The notes under the pieces were generated by a model. It had not been told where the DNA came from. It worked only from the letters and a program-made list of their open reading frames with translations, and did no database searches. A stretch of DNA of 64,000 nucleotides from Micromussa lordhowensis (Eukaryota > Cnidaria > Anthozoa > Scleractinia > Lobophylliidae), in NCBI GenBank assembly GCA_964020085.1, contig CAXHUQ010000839.1, positions 1 through 64,000 on the forward strand, read 5' to 3'. This document shows positions 30,445 to 44,757 of this stretch, piece after piece. Each line of letters starts with the position of its first letter. Positions within the stretch are counted from its first letter, which is position 1. A program made the position numbers and the translations under genes.

Positions 30445-33400
30445 GCCTGGGGATCTGCGGGCTAATTAGCATAGTGGGAGATTTCGCGCAGCTCCGATAC
30501 TTCGCATTTGGACCCGGACCGACCCCGGGAGTGCTTTGGTGGTATTAGTTTGCAAAGTTGCGACGCGCGCAAAGTTCGGCTAATTAGCAAACGGGCTGGT
30601 TAGCATAGTGCGAGATGTCGCGCAGCTCCGAAACTTTGCATGTGGACCCGGACCCACCCCAGGAGTGCTTTGGTGCCATTAGTTTGCCAAGTTGCGACAC
30701 GCGTCAAGCTCGGCTAACGAGTCAGCCAGCCGGCCACGCCTGGGGATCTGCGGGCTGATTAGCATAGTGGGAGATTTCGCGCAGCTCCGATACTTCGCAT
30801 TTGGACCCGGACCGACCCCGGGAGTGCTTTGGTGGTATTAGTTTGCAAAGTTGCGACGCGCGCAAAGTTCGGCTAATTAGCAAACGGGCTGGTTAGCATA
30901 GTGCGAGATGTCGCGCAGCTCCGAAACTTTGCATGTGGACCCGGACCCACCCCAGGAGTGCTTTGGTGCCATTAGTTTGCCAAGTTGCGACACGCGTCAA
31001 GCTCGGCTAACGAGTCAGCCAGCCGGCCACGCCTGGGGATCTGCGGGCTGATTAGCATAGTGGGAGATTTCGCGCAGCTCCGATACTTCGCATTTGGACC
31101 CGGACCGACCCCGGGAGTGCTTTGGTGGTATTAGTTTGCAAAGTTGCGACGCGCGCAAAGTTCGGCTAATTAGCAAACGGGCTGGTTAGCATAGTGCGAG
31201 ATGTCGCGCAGCTCCGAAACTTTGCATGTGGACCCGGACCCACCCCAGGAGTGCTTTGGTGCCATTAGTTTGCCAAGTTGCGACACGCGTCAAGCTCGGC
31301 TAACGAGTCAGCCAGCCGGCCACGCCTGGGGATCTGCGGGCTGATTAGCATAGTGGGAGATTTCGCGCAGCTCCGATACTTCGCATTTGAACCCGGACCG
31401 ACCCCGGGAGTGCTTTGGTGGTATTAGTTTGCAAAGTTGCGACGCGCGCAAAGTTCGGCTAATTAGCAAACGGGCTGGTTAGCATAGTGCGAGATGTCGC
31501 GCAGCTCCGAAACTTTGCATGTGGACCCGGACCCACCCCAGGAGTGCTTTGGTGCCATTAGTTTGCCAAGTTGCGACACGCGTCAAGCTCGGCTAACGAG
31601 TCAGCCAGCCGGCCACGCCTGGGGATCTGCGGGCTGATTAGCATAGTGGGAGATTTCGCGCAGCTCCGATACTTCGCATTTGAACCCGGACCGACCCCGG
31701 GAGTGCTTTGGTGGTATTAGTTTGCAAAGTTGCGACGCGCGCAAAGTTCGGCTAATTAGCAAACGGGCTGGTTAGCATAGTGCGAGATGTCGCGCAGCTC
31801 CGAAACTTTGCATGTGGACCCGGACCCACCCCAGGAGTGCTTTGGTGCCATTAGTTTGCCAAGTTGCGACACGCGTCAAGCTCGGCTAACGAGTCAGCCA
31901 GCCGGCCACGCCTGGGGATCTGCGGGCTGATTAGCATAGTGGGAGATTTCGCGCAGCTCCGATACTTCGCATTTGGACCCGGACCGACCCCGGGAGTGCT
32001 TTGGTGGTATTAGTTTGCAAAGTTGCGACGCGCGCAAAGTTCGGCTAATTAGCAAACGGGCTGGTTAGCATAGTGCGAGATGTCGCGCAGCTCCGAAACT
32101 TTGCATGTGGACCCGGACCCACCCCAGGAGTGCTTTGGTGCCATTAGTTTGCCAACTTGCGACACGCGTCAAGCTCGGCTAACGAGTCAGCCAGCCGGCC
32201 ACGCCTGGGGATCTGCGGGCTGATTAGCATAGTGGGAGATTTCGCGCAGCTCCGATACTTCGCATTTGGACCCGGACCGACCCCGGGAGTGCTTTGGTGG
32301 TATTAGTTTGCAAAGTTGCGACGCGCGCAAAGTTCGGCTAATTAGCAAACGGGCTGGTTAGCATAGTGCGAGATGTCGCGCAGCTCCGAAACTTTGCATG
32401 TGGACCCGGACCCACCCCAGGAGTGCTTTGGTGCCATTAGTTTGCCAAGTTGCGACACGCGTCAAGCTCGGCTAACGAGTCAGCCAGCCGGCCACGCCTG
32501 GGGATCTGCGGGCTGATTAGCATAGTGGGAGATTTCGCGCAGCTCCGATACTTCGCATTTGGACCCGGACCGACCCCGCGAGTGCTTTGGTGGTATTAGT
32601 TTGCAAAGTTGCGACGCGCGCAAAGTTCGGCTAATTAGCAAACGGGCTGGTTAGCATAGTGCGAGATGTCGCGCAGCTCCGAAACTTTGCATGTGGACCC
32701 GGACCCACCCCAGGAGTGCTTTGGTGCCATTAGTTTGCCAAGTTGCGACACGCGTCAAGCTCGGCTAACGAGTCAGCCAGCCGGCCACGCCTGGGGATCT
32801 GCGGGCTGATTAGCATAGTGGGAGATTTCGCGCAGCTCCGATACTTCGCATTTGGACCCGGACCGACCCCGGGAGTGCTTTGGTGGTATTAGTTTGCAAA
32901 GTTGCGACGCGCGCAAAGTTCGGCTAATTAGCAAACGGGCTGGTTAGCATAGTGCGAGATGTCGCGCAGCTCCGAAACTTTGCATGTGGACCCGGACCCA
33001 CCCCAGGAGTGCTTTGGTGCCATTAGTTTGCCAAGTTGCGACACGCGTCAAGCTCGGCTAACGAGTCAGCCAGCCGGCCACGCCTGGGGATCTGCGGGCT
33101 GATTAGCATAGTGGGAGATTTCGCGCAGCTCCGATACTTCGCATTTGGACCCGGACCGACCCCGGGAGTGCTTTGGTGGTATTAGTTTGCAAAGTTGCGA
33201 CGCGCGCAAAGTTCGGCTAATTAGCAAACGGGCTGGTTAGCATAGTGCGAGATGTCGCGCAGCTCCAAAACTTTGCATGTGGACCCGGACCCACCCCAGG
33301 AGTGCTTTGGTGCCATTAGTTTGCCAAGTTGCGACACGCGTCAAGCTCGGCTAACGAGTCAGCCAGCCGGCCACGCCTGGGGATCTGCGGGCTGATTAGC

Positions 33401-36400
33401 ATAGTGGGAGATTTCGCGCAGCTCCGATACTTCGCATTTGGACCCGGACCGACCCCGGGAGTGCTTTGGTGGTATTAGTTTGCAAAGTTGCGACGCGCGC
33501 AAAGTTCGGCTAATTAGCAAACGGGCTGGTTAGCATAGTGCGAGATGTCGCGCAGCTCCGAAACTTTGCATGTGGACCCGGACCCACCCCAGGAGTGCTT
33601 TGGTGCCATTAGTTTGCCAAGTTGCGACACGCGTCAAGCTCGGCTAACGAGTCAGCCAGCCGGCCACGCCTGGGGATCTGCGGGCTGATTAGCATAGTGG
33701 GAGATTTCGCGCAGCTCCGATACTTCGCATTTGGACCCGGACCGACCCCGGGAGTGCTTTGGTGGTATTAGTTTGCAAAGTTGCGACGCGCGCAAAGTTC
33801 GGCTAATTAGCAAACGGGCTGGTTAGCATAGTGCGAGATGTCGCGCAGCTCCGAAACTTTGCATGTGGAACCGGACCCACCCCAGGAGTGCTTTGGTGCC
33901 ATTAGTTTGCCAAGTTGCGACACGCGTTAAGCTCGGCTAACGAGTCAGCCAGCCGGCCACGCCTGGGGATCTGCGGGCTGATTAGCATAGTGGGAGATTT
34001 CGCGCAGCTCCGATACTTCGCATTTGGACCCGGACCGACCCCGGGAGTGCTTTGGTGGTATTAGTTTGCAAAGTTGCGACGCGCGCAAAGTTCGGCTAAT
34101 TAGCAAACGGGCTGGTTAGCATAGTGCGAGATGTCGCGCAGCTCCGAAACTTTGCATGTGGACCCGGACCCACCCCAGGAGTGCTTTGGTGCCATTAGTT
34201 TGCCAAGTTGCGACACGCGTCAAGCTCGGCTAACGAGTCAGCCAGCCGGCCACGCCTGGGGATCTGCGGGCTGATTAGCATAGTGGGAGATTTCGCGCAG
34301 CTCCGATACTTCGCATTTGGACCCGGACCGACCCCGGGAGTGCTTTGGTGGTATTAGTTTGCAAAGTTGCGACGCGCGCAAAGTTCGGCTAATTAGCAAA
34401 CGGGCTGGTTAGCATAGTGCGAGATGTCGCGCAGCTCCGAAACTTTGCATGTGGACCCGGACCCACCCCAGGAGTGCTTTGGTGCCATTAGTTTGCCAAG
34501 TTGCGACACGCGTCAAGCTCGGCTAACGAGTCAGCCAGCCGGCCACGCCTGGGGATCTGCGGGCTGATTAGCATAGTGGGAGATTTCGCGCAGCTCCGAT
34601 ACTTCGCATTTGGACCCGGACCGACCCCGGGAGTGCTTTGGTGGTATTAGTTTGCAAAGTTGCGACGCGCGCAAAGTTCGGCTAATTAGCAAACGGGCTG
34701 GTTAGCATAGTGCGAGATGTCGCGCAGCTCCGAAACTTTGCATGTGGACCCGGACCCACCCCAGGAGTGCTTTGGTGCCATTAGTTTGCCAAGTTGCGAC
34801 ACGCGTCAAGCTCGGCTAACGAGTCACCCAGCCGGCCACGCCTGGGGATCTGCGGGCTGATTAGCATAGTGGGAGATTTCGCGCAGCTCCGATACTTCGC
34901 ATTTGGACCCGGACCGACCCCGGGAGTGCTTTGGTGGTATTAGTTTGCAAAGTTGCGACGCGCGCAAAGTTCGGCTAATTAGCAAACGGGCTGGTTAGCA
35001 TAGTGCGAGATGTCGCGCAGCTCCGAAACTTTGCATGTGGACCCGGACCCACCCCAGGAGTGCTTTGGTGCCATTAGTTTGCCAAGTTGCGACACGCGTC
35101 AAGCTCGGCTAACGAGTCAGCCAGCCGGCCACGCCTGGGGATCTGCGGGCTGATTAGCATAGTGGGAGATTTCGCGCAGCTCCGATACTTCGCATTTGGA
35201 CCCGGACCGACCCCGGGAGTGCTTTGGTGGTATTAGTTTGCAAAGTTGCGACGCGCGCAAAGTTCGGCTAATTAGCAAACGGGCTGGTTAGCATAGTGCG
35301 AGATGTCGCGCAGCTCCGAAACTTTGCATGTGGACCCGGACCCACCCCAGGAGTGCTTTGGTGCCATTAGTTTGCCAAGTTGCGACACGCGTCAAGCTCG
35401 GCTAACGAGTCAGCCAGCCGGCCACGCCTGGGGATCTGCGGGCTGATTAGCATAGTGGGAGATTTCGCGCAGCTCCGATACTTCGCATTTGGACCCGGAC
35501 CGACCCCGGAAGTGCTTTGGTGGTATTAGTTTGCAAAGTTGCGACGCGCGCAAAGTTCGGCTAATTAGCAAACGGGCTGGTTAGCATAGTGCGAGATGTC
35601 GCGCAGCTCCGAAACTTTGCATGTGGACCCGGACCCACCCCAGGAGTGCTTTGGTGCCATTAGTTTCCAAGTTGCGACACGCGTCAAGCTCGGCTAACGA
35701 GTCAGCCAGCCGGCCACGCCTGGGGATCTGCGGGCTGATTAGCATAGTGGGAGATTTCGCGCAGCTCCGATACTTCGCATTTGGACCCGGACCGACCCCG
35801 GGAGTGCTTTGGTGGTATTAGTTTGCAAAGTTGCGACGCGTGCAAAGTTCGGCTAATTAGCAAACGGGCTGGTTAGCATAGTGCGAGATGTCGCGCAGCT
35901 CCAAAACTTTGCATGTGGACCCGGACCCACCCCAGGAGTGCTTTGGTGCCATTAGTTTGCCAAGTTGCGACACGCGTCAAGCTCGGCTAACGAGTCAGCC
36001 AGCCGGCCATGCCTGGGGATCTGCGGGCTGATTAGCATAGTGGGAGATTTCGCGCAGCTCCGATACTTCGCAATTGGACCCGGACCGACCCCGGGAGTGC
36101 TTTGGTGGTATTAGTTTGCAAAGTTGCGACGCGCGCAAAGTTCGGCTAATTAGCAAACGGGCTGGTTAGCATAGTGCGAGATGTCGTGCAGCTCCGAAAC
36201 TTTGCATGTGGACCCGGACCCACCCCAGGAGTGCTTTGGTGCCATTAGTTTGCCAAGTTGCGACACGCGTCAAGCTCGGCTAACGAGTCAGCCAGCCGGC
36301 CACGCCTGGGGATCTGCGGGCTGATTAGCATAGTGGGAGATTTCGCGCAGCTCCGATACTTCGCATTTGGACCCGGACCGACCCCGGGAGTGCTTTGGTG

Positions 36401-39400
36401 GTATTAGTTTGCAAAGTTGCGACGCGCGCAAAGTTCGGCTAATTAGCAAACGGGCTGGTTAGCATAGTGCGAGATGTCGCGCAGCTCCGAAACTTTGCAT
36501 GTGGACCCGGACCCACCCCGGGAGTGCTTTGGTGCCATTAGTTTGCCAAGTTGCGACACGCGTCAAGCTCGGCTAACGAGTCAGCCAGCCGGCCACGCCT
36601 GGGGATCTGCGGGCTGATTAGCATAGTGGGAGATTTCGCGCAGCTCCGATACTTCACATTTGGACCCGGACCGACCCCGGGAGTGCTTTGGTGGTATTAG
36701 TTTGCAAAGTTGCGACGCGCGCAAAGTTCGGCTAATTAGCAAACGGGCTGGTTAGCATAGTGCGAGATGTCGCGCAGCTCCGAAACTTTGCATGTGGACC
36801 CGGACCCACCCCAGGAGTGCTTTGGTGCCATTAGTTTGCCAAGTTGCGACACGCGTCAAGCTCGGCTAACGAGTCAGCCAGCCGGCCACGCCTGGGGATC
36901 TGCAGGCTGATTAGCATAGTGGGAGATTTCGCGCAGCTCCGATACTTCGCATTTGGACCCGGACCGACCCCGGGAGTGCTTTGGTGGTATTAGTTTGCAA
37001 AGTTGCGACGCGCGCAAAGTTCGGCTAATTAGCAAACGGGCTGGTTAGCATAGTGCGAGATGTCGCGCAGCTCCGAAACTTTGCATGTGGACCCGGACCC
37101 ACCCCAGGAGTGCTTTGGTGCCATTAGTTTGCCAAGTTGCGACACGCGTCAAGCTCGGCTAACGAGTCAGCCAGCCGGCCACGCCTGGGGATCTGCGGGC
37201 TGATTAGCATAGTGGGAGATTTTGCGCAGCTCCGATACTTCGCATTTGGACCCGGACCGACCCCGGGAGTGCTTTGGTGGTATTAGTTTGCAAAGTTGCG
37301 ACGCGTGCAAAGTTCGGCTAATTAGCAAACGGGCTGGTTAGCATAGTGCGAGATGTCGCGCAGCTCCGAAACTTTGCATGTGGACCCGGACCCACCCCAG
37401 GAGTGCTTTGGTGCCATTAGTTTGCCAAGTTGCGACACGCGTCAAGCTCGGCTAACGAGTCAGCCAGCCGGCCACGCCTGGGGATCTGCGGGCTGATTAG
37501 CATAGTGGGAGATTTCGCGCAGCTCCGATACTTCGCATTTGGACCCGGACCGACCCCGGGAGTGCTTTGGTGGTATTAGTTTGCAAAGTTGCGACGCGCG
37601 CAAAGTTCGGCTAATTAGCAAACGGGCTGGTTAGCATAGTGCGAGATGTCGCGCAGCTCCGAAACTTTGCATGTGGACCCGGACCCACCCCAGGAGTGCT
37701 TTGGTGCCATTAGTTTGCCAAGTTGCGACACGCGTCAAGCTCGGCTAACGAGTCAGCCAGCCGGCCACGCCTGGGGATCTGCGGGCTGATTAGCATAGTG
37801 GGAGATTTCGCGCAGCTCCGATACTTCGCATTTGGACCCGGACCGACCCCGGGAGTGCTTTGGTGGTATTAGTTTGCAAAGTTGCGACGCGTGCAAAGTT
37901 CGGCTAATTAGCAAACGGGCTGGTTAGCATAGTGCGAGATGTCGCGCAGCTCCGAAACTTTGCATGTGGACCCGGACCCACCCCAGGAGTGCTTTGGTGC
38001 CATTAGTTTGCCAAGTTGCGACACGCGTCAAGCTCGGCTAACGAGTCAGCCAGCCGGCCACGCCTGGGGATCTGCGGGCTGATTAGCATAGTGGGAGATT
38101 TCGCGCAGCTCCGATACTTCGCATTTGGACCCGGACCGACCCCGGGAGTGCTTTGGTGGTATTAGTTTGCAAAGTTGCGACGCGCGCAAAGTTCGGCTAA
38201 TTAGCAAACGGGCTGGTTAGCATAGTGCGAGATGTCGCGCAGCTCCGAAACTTTGCATGTGGACCCGGACCCACCCCAGGAGTGCTTTAGTGCCATTAGT
38301 TTGCCAAGTTGCGACACGCGTCAAGCTCGGCTAACGAGTCAGCCAGCCGGCCACGCCTGGGGATCTGCGGGCTGATTAGCATAGTGGGAGATTTCGCGCA
38401 GCTCCGATACTTCGCATTTGGACCCGGACCGACCCCGGGAGTGCTTTGGTGGTATTAGTTTGCAAAGTTGCGACGCGCGCAAAGTTCGGCTAATTAGCAA
38501 ACGGGCTGGTTAGCATAGTGCGAGATGTCGCGCAGCTCCGAAACTTTGCATGTGGACCCGGACCCACCCCAGGAGTGCTTTGGTGCCATTAGTTTGCCAA
38601 GTTGCGACACGCGTCAAGCTCGGCTAACGAGTCAGCCAGCCGGCCACGCCTGGGGATCTGCGGGCTGATTAGCATAGTGGGAGATTTCGCGCAGCTCCGA
38701 TACTTCGCATTTGGACCCGGACCGACCCCGGGAGTGCTTTGATGGTATTAGTTTGCAAAGTTGCGACGCGCGCAAAGTTCGGCTAATTAGCAAACGGGCT
38801 GGTTAGCATAGTGCGAGATGTCGCGCAGCTCCGAAACTTTGCATGTGGACCCGGACCCACCCCAGGAGTGCTTTGGTGCCATTAGTTTGCCAAGTTGCGA
38901 CATGCGTCAAGCTCGGCTAACGAGTCAGCCAGCCGGCCACGCCTGGGGATCTGCAGGCTGATTAGCATAGTGGGAGATTTCGCGCAGCTCCGATACTTCG
39001 CATTTGGACCCGGACCGACCCCGGGAGTGCTTTGGTGGTATTAGTTTGCAAAGTTGCGACGCGCGCAAAGTTCGGCTAATTAGCAAACGGGCTGGTTAGC
39101 ATAGTGCGAGATGTCGCGCAGCTCCGAAACTTTGCATGTGAACCCGGACCCACCTTAGGAGTGCTTTGGTGCCATTAGTTTGCCAAGTTGCGACACGCGT
39201 CAAGCTCGGCTAACGACTCAGCCAGCCGGCCACGCCTGGGGATCTGCGGGCTGATTAGCATAGTGGGAGATTTCGCGCAGCTCCGATACTTCGCATTTGG
39301 ACCCGGACCGACCCCGGGAGTGCTTTGGTGGTATTAGTTTGCAAAGTTGCGACGCGCGCAAAGTTCGGCTAATTAGCAAACGGGCTGGTTAGCATAGTGC

Positions 39401-39430
39401 GAGATGTCGCGCAGCTCCGAAACTTTGCAT

Positions 39431-41290
39431 GTGGACCCGTACCCACCCCAGGAGTGCTTTGGTGCCATTAGTTTGCCAAGTTGCGACACGCGTCAAGCTC
39501 GGCTAACGAGTCAGCCAGCCGGCCACACCTGGGGATCTGCGGGGTGATTAGCATAGTGGGAGATTTCGCGCAGCTCCGATACTTCGCATTTGGACCCGGA
39601 CCGACCCCGGGAGTGCTTTGGTGGTATTAGTTTGCAAAGTTGCGACGCGCGCAAAGTTCGGCTAATTAGCAAACGGGCTGGTTAGCATAGTGCGAGATGT
39701 CGCGCAGCTCCGAAACTTTGCATGTGGACCCGGACCCACCCCAGGAGTGCTTTGGTGCCATTAGTTTGCCAAGTTGCGACACGCGTCAAGCTCGGCTAAC
39801 GAGTCAGCCAGCCGGCCACGCCTGGGGATCTGCGGGCTGATTAGCATAGTGGGAGATTTCGCGCAGCTCCGATACTTCGCATTTGGACCCGGACCGACCC
39901 CGGGAGTGCTTTGGTGGTATTAGTTTGCAAAGTTGCGACGCGCGCAAAGTTCGGCTAATTAGCAAACGGGCTGGTTAGCATAGTGCGAGATGTCGCGCAG
40001 CTCCGAAACTTTGCATGTGGACCCGGACCCACCCCAGGAGTGCTTTGGTGCCATTAGTTTGCCAAGTTGCGACACGCGTCAAGCTCGGCTAACGAGTCAG
40101 CCAGCCGGCCATGCCTGGGGATCTGCGGGCTGATTAGCATAGTGGGAGATTTCGCGCAGCTCCGATACTTCGCATTTGGACCCGGACCGACCCCGGGAGT
40201 GCTTTGGTGGTATTAGTTTGCAAAGTTGCGACGCGCGCAAAGTTCGGCTAATTAGCAAACGGGCTGGTTAGCATAGTGCGAGATGTCGCGCAGCTCCGAA
40301 ACTTTGCATGTGGACCCGGACCCACCCCAGGAGTGCTTTGGTGCCATTAGTTTGCCAAGTTGCGACACGCGTCAAGCTCGGCTAACGAGTCAGCCAGCCG
40401 GCCACGCCTGGGGATCTGCGGGCTGATTAGCATAGTGGGAGATTTCGCGCAGCTCCGATACTTCGCATTTGGACCCGGACCGACCCCGGGAGTGCTTTGG
40501 TGGTATTAGTTTGCAAAGTTGCGACGCGCGCAAAGTTCGGCTAATTAGCAAACGGGCTGGTTAGCATAGTGCGAGATGTCGCGCAGCTCCGAAACTTTGC
40601 ATGTGGACCCGGACCCACCCCAGGAGTGCTTTGGTGCCATTAGTTTGCCAAGTTGCGACACGCGTCAAGCTCGGCTAACGAGTCAGCCAGCCGGCCACGC
40701 CTGGGGATCTGCGGGCTGATTAGCATAGTGGGAGATTTCGCGCAGCTCCGATACTTCGCATTTGGACCCGGACCGACCCCGGGAGTGCTTTGGTGGTATT
40801 AGTTTGCAAAGTTGCGACGCGCGCAAAGTTCGGCTAATTAGCAAACGGGCTGGTTAGCATAGTGCGACATGTCGCGCAGCTCCGAAACTTTGCATGTGGA
40901 CCCGGACCCACCCCAGGAGTGCTTTGGTGCCATTAGTTTGCCAAGTTGCGACACGCGTCAAGCTCGGCTAACGAGTCAGCCAGCCGGCCACGCCTGGGGA
41001 TCTGCGGGCTGATTAGCATAGTGGGAGATTTCGCGCAGCTCCGATACTTCGCATTTGGACCCGGACCGACCCCGGGAGTGCTTTGGTGGTATTAGTTTGC
41101 AAAGTTGCGACGCGCGCAAAGTTCGGCTAATTAGCAAACGGGCTGGTTAGCATAGTGCGAGATGTCGCGCAGCTCCGAAACTTTGCATGTGGACCCGTAC
41201 CCACCCCAGAAGTGCTTTGGTGCCATTAGTTTGCCAAGTTGCGACACGCGTCAAGCTCGGCTAACGAGTCAGCCAGCCGGCCACACCTGG
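39431..41290 (+). repeat. 6-unit local higher-order duplication (1758 bp offset)
   Basis: The variant gacccgtaccc occurs near 39440 and again 1758 bp later near 41198. In both cases ccacacctgg follows, at about 39526 and 41284. 1758 is exactly six 293-bp units. No other units in the window were seen to share these variants. Confidence 0.75.
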
Positions 41291-44200
41291 GGATCTGCGG
41301 GCTGATTAGCATAGTGGGAGATTTCGCGCAGCTCCGATACTTCGCATTTGGACCCGGACCGACCCCGGGAGTGCTTTGGTGGTATTAGTTTGCAAAGTTG
41401 CGACGTGCGCAAAGTTCGGCTAATTAGCAACCGGGCTGGTTAGCATAGTGCGAGATGTCGCGCAGCTCCGAAACTTTGCATGTGGACCCGGACCCACCCC
41501 AGGAGTGCTTTGGTGCCATTAGTTTGCCAAGTTGCGACACGCGTCAAGCTCGGCTAACGAGTCAGCCAGCCGGCCACGCCTGGGGATCTGCGGGCTGATT
41601 AGCATAGTGGGAGATTTCGCGCAGCTCCGATACTTCGCATTTGGACCCGGACCGACCCCGGGAGTGCTTTGGTGGTATTAGTTTGCAAAGTTGCGACGCG
41701 CGCAAAGTTCGGCTAATTAGCAAACGGGCTGGTTAGCATAGTGCGAGATGTCGCGCAGCTCCGAAACTTTGCATGTGGACCCGGACCCACCCCAGGAGTG
41801 CTTTGGTGCCATTAGTTTGCCAAGTTGCGACACGCGTCAAGCTCGGCTAACGAGTCAGCCAGCCGGCCACGCCTGGGGATCTGCGGGCTGATTAGCATAG
41901 TGGGAGATTTTGCGCAGCTCCGATACTTCGCATTTGGACCCGGACCGACCCCGGGAGTGCTTTGGTGGTATTAGTTTGCAAAGTTGCGACGCGCGCAAAG
42001 TTCGGCTAATTAGCAAACGGGCTGGTTAGCATAGTGCGAGATGTCGCGCAGCTCCGAAACTTTGCATGTGGACCCGGACCCACCCCAGGAGTGCTTTGGT
42101 GCCATTAGTTTGCCAAGTTGCGACACGCGTCAAGCTCGGCTAACGAGTCAGCCAGCCGGCCACGCCTGGGGATCTGCGGGCTGATTAGCATAGTGGGAGA
42201 TTTCGCGCAGCTCCGATACTTCGCATTTGGACCCGGACCGACCCCGGGAGTGCTTTGGTGGTATTAGTTTGCAAAGTTGCGACGCGCGCAAAGTTCGGCT
42301 AATTAGCAAACGGGCTGGTTAGCATAGTGCGAGATGTCGCGCAGCTCCGAAACTTTGCATGTGGACCCGGACCCACCCCAGGAGTGCTTTGGTGCCATTA
42401 GTTTGCCAAGTTGCGACACGCGTCAAGCTCGGCTAACGAGTCAGCCAGCCGGCCACGCCTGGGGATCTGCGGGCTGATTAGCATAGTGGGAGATTTCGCG
42501 CAGCTCCGATACTTCGCATTTGGACCCGGACCGACCCCGGGAGTGCTTTGGAGGTATTAGTTTGCAAAGTTGCGACGCGCGCAAAGTTCGGCTAATTAGC
42601 AAACGGGCTGGTTAGCATAGTGCGAGATGTCGCGCAGCTCCGAAACTTTGCATGTGGACCCGGACCCACCCCAGGAGTGCTTTGGTGCCATTAGTTTGCC
42701 AAGTTGCGACACGCGTCAAGCTCGGCTAACGAGTCAGCCAGCCGGCCACGCCTGGGGATCTGCGGGCTGATTAGCATAGTGGGAGATTTCGCGCAGCTCC
42801 GATACTTCGCATTTGGACCCGGACCGACCCCGGGAGTGCTTTGGTGGTATTAGTTTGCAAAGTTGCGACGCGCGCAAAGTTCGGCTAATTAGCAAACGGG
42901 CTGGTTAGCATAGTGCGAGATGTCGCGCAGCTCCGAAACTTTGCATGTGGACCCGGACCCACCCCAGGAGTGCTTTGGTGCCATTAGTTTGCCAAGTTGC
43001 GACACGCGTCAAGCTCGGCTAACGAGTCAGCCAGCCGGCCACGCCTGGGGATCTGCGGGCTGATTAGCATAGTGGGAGATTTCGCGCAGCTCCGATACTT
43101 CGCATTTGGACCCGGACCGACCCCGGGAGTGCTTTGGTGGTATTAGTTTGCAAAGTTGCGACGCGCGCAAAGTTCGGCTAATTAGCAAACGGGCTGGTTA
43201 GCATAGTGCGAGATGTCGCGCAGCTCCGAAACTTTGCATGTGGACCCGGACCCACCCCAGGAGTGCTTTGGTGCCATTAGTTTGCCAAGTTGCGACACGC
43301 GTCAAGCTCGGCTAACGAGTCAGTCAGCCGGCCACGCCTGGGGATCTGCGGGCTGATTAGCATAGTGGGAGATTTCGCGCAGCTCCGATACTTCGCATTT
43401 GGACCCGGACCGACCCCGGGAGTGCTTTGGTGGTATTAGTTTGCAAAGTTGCGACGCGCGCAAAGTTCGGCTAATTAGCAAACGGGCTGGTTAGCATAGT
43501 GCGAGATGTCGCGCAGCTCCGAAACTTTGCATGTGGACCCGGACCCACCCCAGGAGTGCTTTGGTGCCATTAGTTTGCCAAGTTGCGACACGCGTCAAGC
43601 TCGGCTAACGAGTCAGCCAGCCGGCCACGCCTGGGGATCTGCGGGCTGATTAGCATAGTGGGAGATTTCGCGCAGCTCCGATACTTCGCATTTGGACCCG
43701 GACCGACCCCGGGAGTGCTTTGGTGGTATTAGTTTGCAAAGTTGCGACGCGCGCAAAGTTCGGCTAATTAGCAAACGGGCTGGTTAGCATAGTGCGAGAT
43801 GTCGCGCAGCTCCGAAACTTTGCATGTGGACCCGGACCCACCCCAGGAGTGCTTTGGTGCCATTAGTTTGCCAAGTTGCGACACGCGTCAAGCTCGGCTA
43901 ACGAGTCAGCCAGCCGGCCACGCCTGGGGATCTGCGGGCTGATTAGCATAGTGGGAGATTTCGCGCAGCTCCGATACTTCGCATTTGGACCCGGACCGAC
44001 CCCGGGAGTGCTTTGGTGGTATTAGTTTGCAAAGTTGCGACGCGCGCAAAGTTCGGCTAATTAGCAAACGGGCTGGTTAGCATAGTGCGAGATGTCGCGC
44101 AGCTCCGAAACTTTGCATGTGGACCCGGACCCACCCCAGGAGTGCTTTGGTGCCATTAGTTTGCCAAGTTGCGACACGCCTCAAGCTCGGCTAACGAGTC

Positions 44201-44757
44201 AGCCAGCCGGCCACGCCTGGGGATCTGCGGGCTGATTAGCATAGTGGGAGATTTCGCGCAGCTCCGATACTTCGCATTTGGACCCGGACCGACCCCGGGA
44301 GTGCTTTGGTGGTATTAGTTTGCAAAGTTGCGACGCGCGCAAAGTTCGGCTAATTAGCAAACGGGCTGGTTAGCATAGTGCGAGATGTCGCGCAGCTCCG
44401 AAACTTTGCATGTGGACCCGGACCCACCCCAGGAGTGCTTTGGTGCCATTAGTTTGCCAAGTTGCGACACGCGTCAAGCTCGGCTAACGAGTCAGCCAGC
44501 CGGCCACGCCTGGGGATCTGCGGGCTGATTAGCATAGTGGGAGATTTCGCGCAGCTCCGATACTTCGCATTTGGACCCGGACCGACCCCGGGAGTGCTTT
44601 GGTGGTATTAGTTTGCAAAGTTGCGACGCGCGCAAAGTTCGGCTAATTAGCAAACGGGCTGGTTAGCATAGTGCGAGATGTCGCGCAGCTCCGAAACTTT
44701 GCATGTGGACCCGGACCCACCCCAGGAGTGCTTTGGTGCCATTAGTTTGCCAAGTTG

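Larger units (their letters stand above)
18005..38289 (+). repeat. 44-unit tandem segmental duplication, copy 2 (minimum extent, split by the insertion)
   Basis: This is the second, directly adjacent copy of the 12.9-kb satellite block, now 20.8 kb long because it contains the 7939-bp insertion. The match continues on both sides of the insertion. The variants at 6055 and 6302 reappear just left of it (about 18946 and 19193), and the rare ccaatac at 6441 reappears 41 bp inside the right flank at 27271. I noticed one private change here (near 28612) and one in copy 1 (16781), so the copies are nearly identical and the duplication is recent. Confidence 0.9.
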
